A stretch of 64,000 nt of DNA, taken from the NCBI GenBank assembly GCA_963691815.1, contig OY829662.1, positions 10,090,248 to 10,154,247 on the forward strand, read 5' to 3'. The position numbers and the translations under genes are program-made. Each line of letters opens with the position of its first letter. The first letter of the stretch is position 1. Shown here one piece after another: positions 14,245 through 27,336 of the stretch. Source of the DNA: Echiichthys vipera. Lineage: Eukaryota > Chordata > Actinopteri > Perciformes > Trachinidae. Under the pieces are notes generated by a model. That model was not told the origin of the DNA. It saw nothing but the letters and a program-made list of their open reading frames with translations, and did not search any database.

Positions 14245-16044
14245 GGCCTGATTGATTTTTTTCATTGCCTGTTGAGGTATACTGTATAATGTGTCCCAAA
14301 GTTTTTGCGTTTGTTTTTGCTGGGAGGGCAAAATTGTCCATTGTTGGCTCGATCACTCTTTGGAATGAATGAAAAGCTGAGAAAAAGGAGAGGCCAAGGG
14401 AAAAGCTTGGGGGAGGCGATGGTGGGGGAAAATAAAATTCATATTGAGGAAGAAGAGTTACAGACACCCAAAAGGGGGTTAGACCCTTATTTCATAGAAG
14501 GGGTTGGTGGTTAGATAAGGAGACTAGGAAGAGAAGGCAAAATACTCCTCAGAAATATTTTTCTTCACACATCACTTTGATATTATTTCTCCTCTTTTAA
14601 CGGCATTACCCCCAGAAAACAGTTCTAAACAGATAGCAGAGGCTTACAGATTAATGGAGATAGATGGAGTATAGCATGAGACATACCAAAAAAAAAAAGT
14701 TGTGCAAAGAAGTTTGCATTCACATAGCCCCTGCATTAAAGAAAATATATGTGTGTCTGTGTTGCATTGAACATCTACTGTTAAGATTTTCTGAAAAGTA
14801 AGAGTAAGATTTCTTTAGAAAAAACTTGAGCTTCAAATCACTTTATTTTTATTTTATTTATGTGTCCCTACTCAAGGCAGAATCACTGAGCGGTTCCCAC
14901 TGAAAAAGATAACAAATTATAGCTAAATCTCTCTTCAGCGTTATTATTTCAGATAATTGTGCAGGTCCTAAAAGGTTTCCAAAAGATCCTTTATTGTGCT
15001 AATTTACAGGTTCATACTTTTATTTTGTGTTTCTATTATCTTTAAAACCCTAAAGATGCCCTTCCCTAATGATGATTGAAAATGTGGTGGTGCGTTGTGT
15101 CAAGTGTAATGAGAATAATTGCTCAGGGAAGATGTCTGGCCCCGGGCCCCTATCTTGAAAATGTGGCTCCCTGAACAATATACGTAATTGAATAGCCCTG
15201 CTGTAACCGTACTGTGGCGGCAATTTTTTTTAACTATATACAGTACAGTATAGTCGTGACATGACAACCGTGTCCTGAGGGTTCATTTTAAGGCACAGAC
15301 TTTATTCAAAATACAGTATACTGCATACTGTGTTCGTCTGTAGTATATAGTATGAAACTGTTAAACTGATTTATTTTGCAGTATGCCAGGGAAGGCTTAA
15401 ATATCCTAAAGTACTGGAAAGAAATTAACACATTCATACCATTGAGCCTATGAATGTTCTCATTTGTCCAGGTCATCGTTATCCCCAAAGCCATTTCAGT
15501 CAAAAGCAACTGGACTTGGTTATTTGTCTAGGAATATTCATACCATTATTGCAATATTATTGGAAAATGGAAGCTGTCATTTTTGGCTGAGGTTGTTGTG
15601 ACCTGTTGAGCAGCTGCTCCAGCGCTTTGCATTGTGGGATTTAGTAGGTGAGGTAGACTGGACTTATGCATAATAATGATTTTTTTCCCCCAAATCAGTA
15701 CAGCATCCAGGTATTGTTCGAATACTGCAGATCATGCTTTTGTTTGCATACTCCATACTACATTTTGGCCTTCGGTTTGAAATTCAGCAGCATTTTGTGT
15801 TATTGTTTTATATTAAAGTATAGATTATACAGACATGATTATGTGGATCAGAGATGCAGAGTACAGTTTGGTACAAGTTTGATCATGAACTCTTTTTTTA
15901 TACGCCTGCTCATGTGCCTGCTCATTTGACACCAATTTTTGTGCCACAGATGTTCAAGCAGATGTCTCCAAAACTACAAATTACCCTTGCACATGTTGGG
16001 TCTTGTCTATCTTACTTTGATATAAATCTATAATAAATACAGCT

Positions 16045-16140
16045 TTAGGTCAATCAATCAATCAAATTTTATCTATAAACCACACTTATAAACAACTCAC
16101 GTTGACCAAGGTGCTGTACAGGTAAACAGGTGAAATCACA
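16045..16140 (+). repeat. Fish dispersed repeat (ATCAATCAAATTTTAT type)
   Basis: caatcaatcaatcaaatttt then aaggtgctgtacagg resembles the widespread fish tail sequence atttgtatagcgc...ccaaggtgctttaca. Only one copy is seen here. Confidence 0.5.
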
Positions 16141-17334
16141 GTAAAAAGGCTAAAAACAAAACAGACATAATGTAGAACAGACATAAAGGAAATAAATAAA
16201 ACCATATCATGAGGACATAGTGCCAGGAGGGAGGTACAATTAAGTCTGCAATTAGTCAGATTTATGGATATAAAAAAGTCACCTAAAGTTACTAGTAGTA
16301 GTAGTAAAGTTCTTAATCAAACATGTGTAGCAATCATTCATGTAAAAAAAAGAAAAAGAAAAAAACGAGTTGGTCACATCAACACACAGACACATTTTTC
16401 CCATGTCACACTAATAGGGAGCATGAGTTCTGTAAGTGCAAAGTTCATAAGAACAAAAAACTTGAAGCTCATTGTGTGAATACAGAAAGAAAGACAAAAA
16501 ATACCAGTTAAGAGGATAGAGCATAGGACTAAAAGACCATAAGCTGACAGCTTAAGATATGAAAGAAGGGAAAAGCTGTAAAAGACTTTAAAACTGCTCG
16601 ACGGTGATTACGACACACACACGTATACCCCCCACTATCATCTGCATAATACTGTATAAATTTAGCATTTGAAGTCGCCTTTTCAGTCTAATTAATCTTT
16701 GCATAGCATTAAACTGACACAATAATTACCTTGTATTAACTCTTAAAGAAGGCCTGCGCTGTAATGGTGCAGTTGTAAGCCAGGGTGGAGCACTGCACAG
16801 GGTGACAGGGTTGATTAGTAGATGAAAAGAGACGAAAAACAGAGGGGGTGGGTGAGGGCGAGTAGCAAGTTGCCAGTTTGCAAGTCAAACATTGTAAAAC
16901 AGCAGCTTAACTAAACTAATAGTTTGATTTGTATTGGCACTGTTTTGAAATCGTTAATGACATTTACAGGAATCTGAGCCAATACTGCAGTGTCTTTCAT
17001 GATTTTAAGTTAATATTGCAGGCAGTAGTATTCATGTCTTGTCATGTCTGATTTTCTGACTCATACAGCCATGTAGCAAAAAATAGGTTGGCTGGAAGAG
17101 AACTTTTCATCTTCATTTTCATTGATGAATTGCTCACTTGCAGCGTGGCGGCTGCGTAACCTCTTGGTGACCTTGCTTGGTGTGTTGCGTCAGTGCTGTG
17201 GATGAGTCAGTTATGCATGTACTGATATCTGTGATGTGGATCTGTCTTACTCAGATACTCAGCAGATTTTTTTATTTGATTTGTTGCAATACGCAGCAAT
17301 ATTTATCCAAAGTTATTGAAGATAATTAAATCCA

Positions 17335-17565
17335 GGGTACACCCTGGAAAGGATGCCAGTCTATCGCAGGGCACATAGAGAGAGACAAACATTCACCCTC
17401 AAATTCACACTTATGGGCAATTTAGAGTCCCCATTTAACCTAACATGTCTTTGGACTGTTGGAGGAAGCTGGAGAGTCACATGCAAACTCCACTGCCCGG
17501 ATTTGAAACCAGGAGCCCTCTTGCTGTGAGGCGACAGTGGTAACTACTACACACTGTGCCGCTTT
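17335..17565 (+). mobile_element. LINE-related 3' fragment (L2/CR1-like, tentative)
   Basis: gtacaccctggaaaggatgc, atgtctttggactgttggag and gtgaggcgacagtggtaac are hallmarks of a repeat tail widespread in fish and other vertebrates. Family assignment is from memory. Degenerate. Confidence 0.6.
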
Positions 17566-17605
17566 TGTGGCACAGGGTTAATAAAAAATAATAAGTTTAT
17601 GGAAG

Positions 17606-17629
17606 AAAAACAATTGTACAATTGTTTTT
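17606..17629. repeat. Perfect 24-bp palindrome
   Basis: Arms aaaaacaattg and caattgttttt flank a central ta. No coding context. Confidence 0.9.
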
Positions 17630-17727
17630 TTTTTAAATAATTGATTTATTACGAAAACATGTCTTTTAAATGAATTACAGGGCTCAGAGCAGGAACATTC
17701 TTCTAAAAATGTATTATTTTTCTGCAA

Positions 17728-18245
17728 CTTTGTTTAAGACCATGGAGCTATTGGAGACACTAACCCACCTTTCAACTTTCAACTAAATATCTAATCAGCC
17801 ATCACATGGCAGCAACTCCATGCATTTAGGCATGTAGACATGGTCAAGACAACCTGCTGCAGTTCAAACTGAGCATCAGAATGAGGAAGAAAGGTTGGTG
17901 GTGCCAGACGGGCTGGTCTGAGTATTTCAGAAACTGCTGATCTACTGGGATTTTCACGCACAACCATCTTTAGGGTTTACAAAGAATGGTCAGAAAAAAG
18001 AAAAAATATCCAGTGAGCGGCAGTTCTGTGGGTGCAAATGAAGTGGAGAATGGCCAGACTGACTCGAGCTGATAGAAAGGCAACAGTAACTCAAATATCC
18101 ACTGGTTACAACAGAGGAATGCAGGAGAGCATCTGTGAACACACAACACCACTTACTTTCTAGCAGATAGGTAACAGCAGCAGAAGACCACGCTGACACT
18201 TTATTAAGCACCAGGTATGCCTAATAAAGTGGCCGGTTAGTGTAT
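17728..18245 (+). pseudogene. Tc1-like transposase relic
   Basis: Conceptual translation of the + strand around 17907-18000 gives RRAGLSISETADLLGFSR and then a helix-turn-helix-like continuation ending EWSEK, as in fish Tc1/mariner transposases. A later part reads RMARL-RADRKATVTQ. The element ends caggtatgcctaataaagtg gccggttagtgtata (18210-18244), the usual terminal repeat. The left terminal repeat and most of the catalytic region are missing, so it is an internally deleted dead copy. Confidence 0.85.
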
Positions 18246-18466
18246 ATATGTATATATATATTACAGTAAAATTGACAGTTTCACTTACAATCTTATGACT
18301 ACACTAAATGCTGTCCAAGCGCATTTAATCCATATTACTCTGTTTCAATGTGTCATATTCCCAACAGATTGTGTTTGATTTGAGACGGACAGGTTCATCT
18401 ATCCATCCACATAGCCAAGTGTGAAACAGTGTGTGTATAGCTGTACGTTTCTCCTCAGCTGCTTTG

Positions 18467-18492
18467 CTCCTTGACCCCACTCCTGTTAATAC
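18467..18492 (+). other. Probable U12-type branch site and AC 3' splice site
   Basis: CTCCTTGAC at 18467-18475 fits the minor-spliceosome branch consensus (TTCCTTRAY) at 8 of 9 positions. The presumed branch adenosine is 18474, 18 nt before the intron end AC at 18491-18492. No AG lies between this motif and the conserved Trp codon. Sodium and calcium channel alpha-subunit genes are known hosts of AT-AC introns. The matching donor (ATATCCTT) would be beyond the left edge of the window. Confidence 0.8.
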
Positions 18493-18604
18493 GTGGTTCG
18501 AGAGGATTAGCATCATGGTGATCGTGCTCAACTGTGTGACACTGGGCATGTACCAGCCCTGTGAGAACATCGACTGCACCTCGGACCGCTGCCAGATACT
18601 GCAG
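18493..18604 (+). CDS. cacna1i: cacna1i window exon 1: domain I S1 and S1-S2 loop
   Basis: Encodes WFERISIMVIVLNCVTLGM (segment IS1) and the cysteine-bearing loop PCENIDCTSDRC ending ILQ. It is 112 bp: one base completing an upstream codon plus 37 codons, followed by the donor CAG|gtaagc. The start is set by homology: Cav3 proteins read N-P-W-F-E here, and a first base G would complete a Pro codon (CC|G) from the previous exon. The nearest upstream AG would put 11 non-homologous residues before Trp. The bases just before 18493 are AC, with a U12-like branch site upstream, so an AT-AC minor intron is inferred. The next exon joins at a codon boundary. Confidence 0.88.
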
Positions 18605-20527
18605 GTAAGCTGGACCTGTGTGCGTTAGTGTGTGAGCTTGTGTGTAGGAACAGTATGTCAGTGCATTTATGGATAGATAAAACAAAATTGATCAATTATT
18701 TGACATAAACATTGCTGTGATGCAGATCAATACTGCAGCAAATATATTTCCCTCCTGGAAGCTTTATATTTTCTACTACTCTCAAAACAGGGAATTGGGA
18801 CTCAGTTTGTTTTAATATAGTCTTGTGGAGCTGCATGTGATTTCGTCACTTTGTGATGAGAATACACTTGGGGAGACAACGACCAGCAGTTGAAATTGTG
18901 GTTGTGGATGGCCACAAATACCACAGCCGAGAAAGTTCTGCCCAGAGGCTGTTGTTGAAATGACTGTATGTCTTGATTGGGCTGGGTTGCCATTTCACAG
19001 CTGTCCCTATAGACTTTTAGACCCATGAGATGAGTGTAGATCAAGATTTTCTCCAAACTAAATGACAAAAAACGCTCATTTGCATTTCTTTCTTTTTTTT
19101 GCTTTACTGGAAAATCTGCCTGACAATTGAATGGAAATACTGCTACTGACCATTAGAGCACGGATTAATTCATTGTTTTTTTCTGCCAAATTGCAAATAT
19201 TTTCCTTTGTTTGTAAGCCATGTAGTGCTGATGTGGGTTATTAAGGACTCTGTGTTCCTTTGGGGTCATAATTGCTGTTCATTGAAGTAAATTTGGCAGG
19301 CCTTATTTCAGATGTGACACACAAGCTTATTGTGCCTCACATGCCTTGTGTTGGGGTTTTTAATGCCCATTGACATTGAAAATCCATCTACAGTAGATGC
19401 AGGTGCATGTGAGTGTCTGCTGTTTTGTCCCATGTGCTGATGTTGACTAATTGCACTGACTTATCTCACTTGCCTACAGTATATTACAGTGGATTATAAT
19501 ATCAAATAAAGCCCCCGAGACCAAACTGGAATAGGGTTATTTATCTAATCAGATTTTCTCTTCATTGTGCAGAGATTTAAAGTGAACAATCGCCATGGTT
19601 TTAAAACTTTGCAACACATTTTCCTGCTTCACTATCACTCCTTCTCCTCCTACGTTTTCTTCCAATACCATATTTACTCCTCCATATGTTCCCATTCCCC
19701 TGTCCTACACACTCACTATCTTTCTCTTCCTCCATCCTTTGTCTCTCTAACAAGCATATTGTCTCCCCAGGTAGTGTTAGGGGTCCCATTCTGGTGGTTG
19801 CTAATTGTAACTGAAGGGATTCTGCTGACAGAGCTTAGATTGTTAGAGTGGCCCTCACATGCTTCTCTGGCCCTATTCGAAATACAGTATCCCTACCTGA
19901 CATCTTGGGGGAATGAGACAAAATAGCAGCCACAAACAATACATACGTTGCCTGTGCTCAGGTATGTGTATACAGGGGTTGAAATGGGATTCCTAACAAA
20001 GTAGAGCCCTTCACCTCAAGGGTTCATAGTCTCAGTGAACGGGCAATTTGGGTGCTATGTGGTACCCCTTGGTCGATATCTAAAAATGCGATCAAACCTT
20101 AAAGAATTGTTTGACATTTAGGGAAATACACCTTTTCAGTTCCTTCTAGAGAGTTAGATGAATGATCAATACCTTTTCACAATGTAACCGCATGTTTAAA
20201 AGTGTGACCTTTATGGGCTGCCTCTGGCTCACCGAATGGAGCGCGTCTCTCCCCCCTCTCTCACTTTTCAGCTGCTCTAATTAAAAATGGAAATTATACC
20301 ACTTAAGTAAATATATATAAATATATATAAAAAGACTGCAACCTTTTTACAATGTGTGCCTGACGCTGGTACAAGGATGTGTTGAAACAAACGAAAAGAT
20401 TTCCTTGAAACACCATTGAGAGTGCAGTTTAGCTGTATAGGAGTGTACATTTTAGAAAACAAGGTCGAAAAATAAAGAGTCTCCACTGGTTTCCTAGCAA
20501 CCACGGTCACAAACAAGGACAAAGAAA

Positions 20528-20824
20528 ATCCGGCTGTTAAGTCGTGACGTAACGCCCTTTCATAATATGATTCCCGGGTCCAAGCCTTTATTTCTACAAC
20601 GCCGCAGTGCCGTGTTCCCCGTTGTTTGAACAGATCTGAGTTTTTAAAAAACAACGTAATTGTCATTTTACCTCTTTCTCATCATTTAAAAAGGTGTTTA
20701 ACAGACGAAAGAGGTGATGTAATGGTTCACATGTTTGACCTTTGTGTCTGTTTTGTTTCAACGGAGCATTTGGACCCAGAAATCTTATTTTGAAAGGGTG
20801 TTACGTCAGACTTAACAGCCGGAT
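20528..20824. repeat. Long inverted repeat, about 55-bp arms
   Basis: Left arm 20528-20584 starts ATCCGGCTGTTAAGTC; right arm 20767-20824 ends gacttaacagccggat. The arms also share ACGTAAC-CCCTTTCA and GGGTCCAA with a handful of mismatches. The spacer is about 180 bp. Probably the core of a palindromic DNA element. Confidence 0.8.
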
Positions 20825-22024
20825 AGGCACCCATCCAGCACCTCTAAAGATCACTAAGGAACATGTAATAATGCATATTGCGTGTTAAATCCATACAAAA
20901 AGCAATGTTTGTACTAAGCTAAGTGGCTGCTGACAGTTGCTTAATATTCAGAAAAACACATAGATCTGAACATCAAATAGCTCCCATTGAATTAATGTAA
21001 TGCTTTAAGTAGTCATGTTTTGAGCCCGAGGCTATTCCTCAGACTTCACCAATAATCAGAAAATGTTAGTTTTAAATCATATTCTGTTGATTTCATTCAT
21101 TCATTCCATTTTTTAATAACTACACTGAAAAGTACGTCGTCAAAAATCAGGAAGAAATTGTCCCCCAGGGTTGTTGATATCTACAACCTCGAGTAACTTG
21201 GATATTGTTTCTTGAAAAAGTAATTGCCACTAATTCTCTCACTGCTTTGGAGAACACTAAGACGTTTTAGAGACATATATCTCAATACGCTGACACAAAA
21301 ACTATCTGCATGGCCAAGAAGCTGGGAGCTGCAGTTGAGGGTGAAGTTGTACCTACTGTTCTGTAAGAAAGTAGAAGGCCTTCCAGCCATCTCTGGCCCA
21401 GTTTATATCAAGTCTGCATTTACAAAGCCATCTCACAAATGTATATTTTTCTATTTTATTTTTTTTGTTTGTGCCTAAAATTGATTGGAATAGGACAGGA
21501 CTCATTATACCTTAAATGTTCAGAAAACACAGAGTTATTACTTTCCCTGTCCTGTTTTTAAGTGAGTGTGAAATGAACATTTGGCTGCGTTTTGCCTTTT
21601 GGATTGATACTGATTACTTGTCATTAACTCATTCTACAAGTAGAGTAAGGCACATTTACATTATTTTATTTTAAATGGTCCACCATCACAATCCTGGTGA
21701 TCTACTTCTCACATCCTAAGCAGCCCAATGACAGCATGTGAAGTAGCTTCCCCACCTGCTCCTATTTCAAATCAGAGCCCATCACAAGACAGCCTCAGCC
21801 TCTTTACAAATCATGTTGGTGATAAAACCTGATAGGCTGACTGAGGAGGAAGCTGGCGGTAGTGACAAATAACTATGATGAATTCATTCCTCTTTCATTT
21901 AGTGCAGAACGCGACAGGTATCAGACTGGTATAGCCAACGTCGGATTACAGGCTGCATTATTTATCAAAACATAATTTAAACAGCATGTGAGACCGATCT
22001 TCTCGTCTTTCCCATTCCGTGCTG

Positions 22025-22026
<2 letters not shown>

Positions 22027-22061
<35 letters not shown>
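22027..22061 (+). repeat. (TG)n microsatellite
   Basis: Perfect TG tract of about 35 bp. Confidence 0.95.
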
Positions 22062-22062
<1 letters not shown>

Positions 22063-22771
22063 CAACAACAATGTTGGCTTCAAATGCATTACAAGGTATG
22101 CCAATATTTAAACACACACAGCCATGCCATAAAAGATTTATCCATTTACAGTCTTGTGCACACAAACAGCCACATGGACACACTTTTGCTGCAACTCATT
22201 TCCTTCTCAGCCTTTAGATATCTTGATCCCTATAAATAACGAATGTGACGGACAAAGCCCACACAAAAAAAAAGGGAATATGTATCTGTTTCTGCACCCT
22301 GCTATTTCTCATTCGGACAAAAGCCAGTGCTGCAACATGAATAAACCCTCCAAATTTCACACACCATTTATCTTGTTCAATATGGTCTATAGCTACAAAC
22401 ACCATCTTGCAATTGTTCATCAAAAAAAAAAAATCTCTCTTCTTCAATTGGAGCATATTACTCCTGCTTGCCTAAATGTACCACATGTCAGTGCTTTCTA
22501 GCCTGCTGTGAGTTATTGTTGAGTCTCTAGTTTGTCATTTAACTTCTGCCTGAAACCCGGAAAAAGTAATAACCTTAAAGTACTTGTGGAAAATTGTTTT
22601 TTCCATTACAGCATGTGTACTGGTTTGTGCCAGCTGATTTGTTGTGCAGAGCTCTTTTCCCGGGGCATATACTAACTGTACGTTAGCAGCCTAGAGAAAC
22701 ATTTAGTTCAAAAGTTTTGGGGATCTTTAAGACATCTGTATGTTTTCAGCAGTTGGGATTTTTTAGAGTGG

Positions 22772-23130
22772 GGTATGAGGTACTTATCCATAATCAGTGT
22801 GTCACATACAGTAGATAGTGGTGAGCATGCCCCAAGCTAAGAAATGTATGCCGTGGACGAGTGCAGCAGCTTAATGTATTTTAGCCACCTTAGAAGGCAC
22901 ACCTCAGAAAATCTTTATCAGTTTAAGTGTACGCTATATTTAGAATATTTCAGAAAGCCCTTCTTAAGTTTATGTGGGGTGAATCAAAGCTGTTACCTAT
23001 GCATTCATCAAAGCCACCAGACTCTATCTACAAAAACAGTCATTTTATCTCGCAGAACACAGGAGTTGATGGTTTACCACTGCCTCGATCGGTTAGTTTG
23101 TTTATTCGTTTTGTTTGGTACTAACCATTT
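22772..23130 (+). repeat. Dispersed repeat D, copy 1
   Basis: Shares gaggtacttatccata and gcatgcccc near the left, and cagaacacaggagttg, ctgcctcgat and ttagtttgttt near the right, with 44575-44950 in the same orientation. Confidence 0.7.
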
Positions 23131-23338
23131 GAGGCAGCAGTTGACCAGCAACTCCAGTATTGTTCAGTGCTGTTACAGTTTAAGTTGTTGTAGCCTCCAT
23201 TCACGGCAGTACTTTGCTTAGTTATCCCTTTTAAGGGAATAAAAATAAACTTGTCAGCTAAAGATTATACATGAGTATGTTTTTATCTTAGAATTTGTAT
23301 TTAAGTGGGTGAGCATTCTTTGAATTTGGACCTCATCC

Positions 23339-23545
23339 TCACCTCATCTTCAACCACTTATCCTTGGCCGGAAACAGCAGTTCCAGCTTGGACCCCAAAC
23401 TTCCCTTTCCCGGCCCACATTAACCAACTCTGACTGGGCAATCCCGAGGCGTTCCCAGGCCAGCGTGGAGATTTAATCTCTCCATCTAGTCCTGGGTCTT
23501 CCCCGAGGCCTCCTCCCAGCTGGACGTGCCTGGAACACCTTTGGA
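23339..23545 (+). mobile_element. LINE-related fragment
   Basis: GC-rich block with gggcaatcccgaggcgttcc, cagcgtggagat and gggtcttccccgaggcctcc, a sequence type I associate with fish non-LTR retrotransposons. No usable reading frame. Confidence 0.5.
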
Positions 23546-24735
23546 CGTGCCTTTCAATTTGGGTCAAACTCTAATTCATCAAAGCAAGCAGGGAGGTTAA
23601 AATAGGATCCCATTTGTGTAAGAGTTTGTTATTTTGCATGCAGTTTAAGGGATGGATGACAGGTTTGGAACGAACAAATAGGCTTGTCATCATCTAAAAT
23701 CCAAATTATGACCAATGACTTCTGAACAAGCAGCCATGAAGCTTCTTTGCGTTTTTGAATTGTGAAAGTGTCTGTGTCATAAGCAGCTTGAGTTATATGG
23801 AGTAGGAATTTGTAACTCTGCAGCAAATCCCGTCACACAGCCTAGGGCAAAGCACATGGGGAAGAGTTTTGTTCCGAAAATACAATAGAAGATTTAGCTA
23901 GAGATCTGAACATAATATTGCAAGCAGGACATGGCAGAGATATGAGGTCATCTGTCTCTCTCTCTCTTTCTCCCTCTCTCCATTTAAATCCCACTTGTTT
24001 TCTCTTCATCTTTGTCTTTCTCTGAGGTTTGAACTGGATCTTCCCCTGTCTTTTTTTCCTCTTCACTTCATACTTCCCTTGTGATTTGAGTATTGCAGCG
24101 TGGGTTGGTTCACATTGGGCGCCATATGTTTTGTGCGGCCGACATACTGTATGTTCTCACTGCAAACAGACACACATTTAGCTCTTTTAAGCCATTCCAA
24201 ATCACAATGTTACCAGTAAATTTGGCTCGGTTAATGTGCACCAGTGTTTTTATAGTCCATCTGCAATGTTAGATATTCTGGAGGTGTGCTTTTAGATCAT
24301 GATTTGTGGTGTTCAAAAGAACGATTGGATAGAAAATAACTCATCTGACAAGTCCTGTGTGTGTTTGTGTGTGTGTCGTTAAAAGTGTCAAAATTACCCT
24401 TGGGATTTTTTTGAGGTAATTGACTAGATAGCGGTCAGAAGTGTGCGTGTGTGCCATTTGGTTTCTCAGTTGCTCATTTTGTGTGGTTCCATCAAACCAA
24501 ATATTTCTTCTTTTTGGCAGGTATACTCGTAACAACTATGTAGTGTTTTAAAAAATATCCTGATCGTTTTTCCTCACCAGAGATGACAAGTCACTTAGAA
24601 AATGAATTGCTGGGGGGAAAAAGACAGAGAGGGAGCTTTGACAACTTGAGTCAACTAATGTGTTTCAAGCGAGCTGTAACAAATGCATCCTTTTCTCACT
24701 TTCCTCCATCTATTTCTACCTCTGTCTTCTCGCAG

Positions 24736-24869
24736 GCCTTCGATGCATTCATTTACATCTTTTTTGCATTGGAGATGGTGGTAAAGATGGTGGCTCTTGG
24801 GATTTTTGGCCGTCGCTGTTACCTGGGAGACACCTGGAACAGGCTGGACTTCTTCATCGTCATGGCTGG
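24736..24869 (+). CDS. cacna1i: cacna1i window exon 2: domain I S2-S3
   Basis: Encodes IS2 (AFDAFIYIFFALEMVVKMV), the S2-S3 loop ALGIFGRRCYLGDTWNRLD, and the start of IS3 (FFIVMAG). It is 134 bp: 44 codons plus two bases. Acceptor is ctcgcag|GCC and donor GG|gtaatg. The acidic Glu in ALEMV and the Asp in NRLDFF are the usual S2/S3 charge-transfer residues of voltage-gated channels. The segment is nearly identical to vertebrate Cav3 channels; FFIVMAG followed by MVEYS is the Cav3.3 form (Cav3.1 reads FFIVIAGMLEYS). Confidence 0.95.
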
Positions 24870-27291
24870 GTAATGCATTATTTCTACTACTGGTGAAGTT
24901 TAAATGTCATGTTTAAGAAAGATTAGGTTTTTCTAGCAGCTTTTGCTCTTAAAATCAAGGCTTAATATAGAGAAAATATCCAAACATCTCACTGTATGCT
25001 ATCATAAACATCAAAGATATGAAAAGTCATCAAATTTCGTGACTGAATTGGTTCACTAGTACTTAAATCTGAGTTTAATAATATAACATTCATAGTGAGG
25101 GTTTAGCAAGTACAAAACGTGTCAGTTATGACTGGCTACCCTCAGCTTTTCAGCTTTTTAGATTAAATGCAGTGCACTTCCTATTTTGTGTGGATACATC
25201 TGAGTGGTGAGAAAGTTGCATAAAGATTTGGACCGAAACAGTCTGCCCTGTCCTGTTGTGATGAAGAACAAGAGTATCAGTTAGTTTCAGCAAATTACAT
25301 AAAAATGGCATACATGAAGGTTCAGTTGACAAAGTGCTCTAGCAGCCTTACGGACAGTTGTTCATGGAGATCAAAGAAAGATGAAGTGTTTGTGTATTTT
25401 AAACTATCACTTAAGAAAAGCTTTATGGAAACAGAAAAACTATATAAAAAATTCCCAAATGCCTCAAAATGTTTTGATGCTCACCTGAGATGGTTTTTGC
25501 CTTTCTCGAAAAAAAAGTTGATACACTAAACGAGATATGGAAACACCCTAGTGAGCATTTAACTCACAGGACAAAATTAGTTTCCGCTGTCGGCATCTTC
25601 CTGGATAATGTATTTATTTATCTTCGTCTCCTAACAGCATTCCACATGTCCAATACTAACTGACAGAACAATATACAATTGACAAAAGGTTATTCGCTCC
25701 AAACCAGTTGATGGAAATGCCTTTTCTTTTGTCCTACATTTCAAAAGTTTGCTTGACAATTAAAAGGAAACACAACTACTTTTATAGAGCCACAGAAATC
25801 AGGGTAATCCTTACCAAAATGCTTTTATTTTGAAACAATGATGAATGGTTTTTGTAGGCACTGACAAACAATGTTGTCCTGTGGATTATGGGGTCACATC
25901 AGAAAACACTTCTGTGTCGTTCTCGAGGACAATGACAAACAACATATTTCTCGTTTAATTTGGAGGACTTCAGGGCTCCAGGACTTGTTTCCCTGCTCGG
26001 ATTGTAGCAGACTGTCACTATAACTCCAGTCCAGTCTAGACTACTACTTCTATTTATCCAGGGGTTTTCTAAGCTCTTTATTAAAATCAATGAGAAGATT
26101 AATAAAGCTGTCAAATGCTGTTAAGGGTTGCATGATTCTTAGCCACATGAGACATTTTCACATTTAGTTTTTTTGCGAGTCTGTGTAGCGCTGATGATGT
26201 AGGATGACAGGTCACCAAAAGTGTCTCATGAATCAGTATCCCATTAATCCATTTGACTCCATGTTTACAACTCCTGGTTTCTTCCCGTCAGTCTCGACAT
26301 TAAACAAACCAGAAAGGAAAGGCAGAGGAAAACAAACAACACATGTGAACAGAGCATTGTCAATATTTTTTCTTCGTCTGTTGATTTTCATGTCCTTCAG
26401 ACGATACAAGTGCAGAATTAATTAAATATAATCCTACATGAAACCATGTTAAAATAATTTAATATTCAACCTAATCTTAGTTTGCACAATAAATCATGTA
26501 CTCACATCCAACTGTATTTTGCAAAATTGGAACTAGTTTCAAAACCAGGTGATAAACCCATGTGGCCTTCATGACAATGACAATATGTTACCAGTAGAGA
26601 AGCAATATCATGAAACATATTATTCAAGCCTTAGAGACATTTTACCTGAAGACTCATTGTACATGCAACATTGTGACAGTAGACGGGGGATGTCTGGGGA
26701 TGTTTCCTGAATGAAACAACCTCCGATCGTTGCCACAGACACGAGAATAAAACAGAAAACTATGATTGCTGCAGTATGATACAGTACATGGTATTCACCA
26801 GGGTAAAGATGAAAACATGCTCTAATTTTTAGCATCCTTACACGTATATTAACACCATAATATTGCTTAATACTCCAGGGAGCAGATGACACAAATGTTT
26901 TTTTTTGGAGTTGCACATATATTTACATTGGAAGTAGAAATGGTTTATAGGAAGACAGGAAGAAAGGCGAGAAGGAAAGAAATTATTGAATGAAAGACAG
27001 AAACTTGGAATTCAAAACCGAGTTTTTGAGAGACACCCCACTGCTGAAAGATCCAGAACACCTGCCCACAAGAACATACAAATTTATTGTTGTATATTGT
27101 GTAAGTTATTGCATAAGCTTTACTTCCTCTTACTGTACACCATTCAAACAGGCTGTTACTGTGGGTTACTGTTACTCTCCCACAAATGCGAGAAAGATGC
27201 GTGCGCACAAAACGAAAGCAACCACACCTGCTCAAACACCTGCTCTGAACGAAGTGAAATAAAGGACTCAGACCTGGGTGATAAAGCAAGT

Positions 27292-27296
<5 letters not shown>

Positions 27297-27335
<39 letters not shown>
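27297..27335 (+). repeat. (GT)n(GA)n microsatellite
   Basis: About 26 bp GT followed by about 12 bp GA. Confidence 0.95.

Positions 27336-27336
<1 letters not shown>

Larger units (their letters stand above)
18605..24735 (+). other. cacna1i: Intron between window exons 1 and 2 (6.1 kb)
   Basis: gtaagc...cgcag intron. It holds a long inverted repeat at 20528-20824, a TG tract at 22027-22061, a repeat copy at 22772-23130 and a LINE-like piece at 23339-23545. About 20100-20175 (gggaaatacacctttt, then gagagttagatgaatgatcaatacc) resembles another widespread fish repeat. Nothing coding is seen in the rest. Confidence 0.85.

Noticed and set aside
18431..18628. 65-codon open frame running through exon 1 from 18431
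   Set aside because: Only 18493-18604 is homologous to Cav3; the upstream part is intron that happens to be open and contains the branch site.
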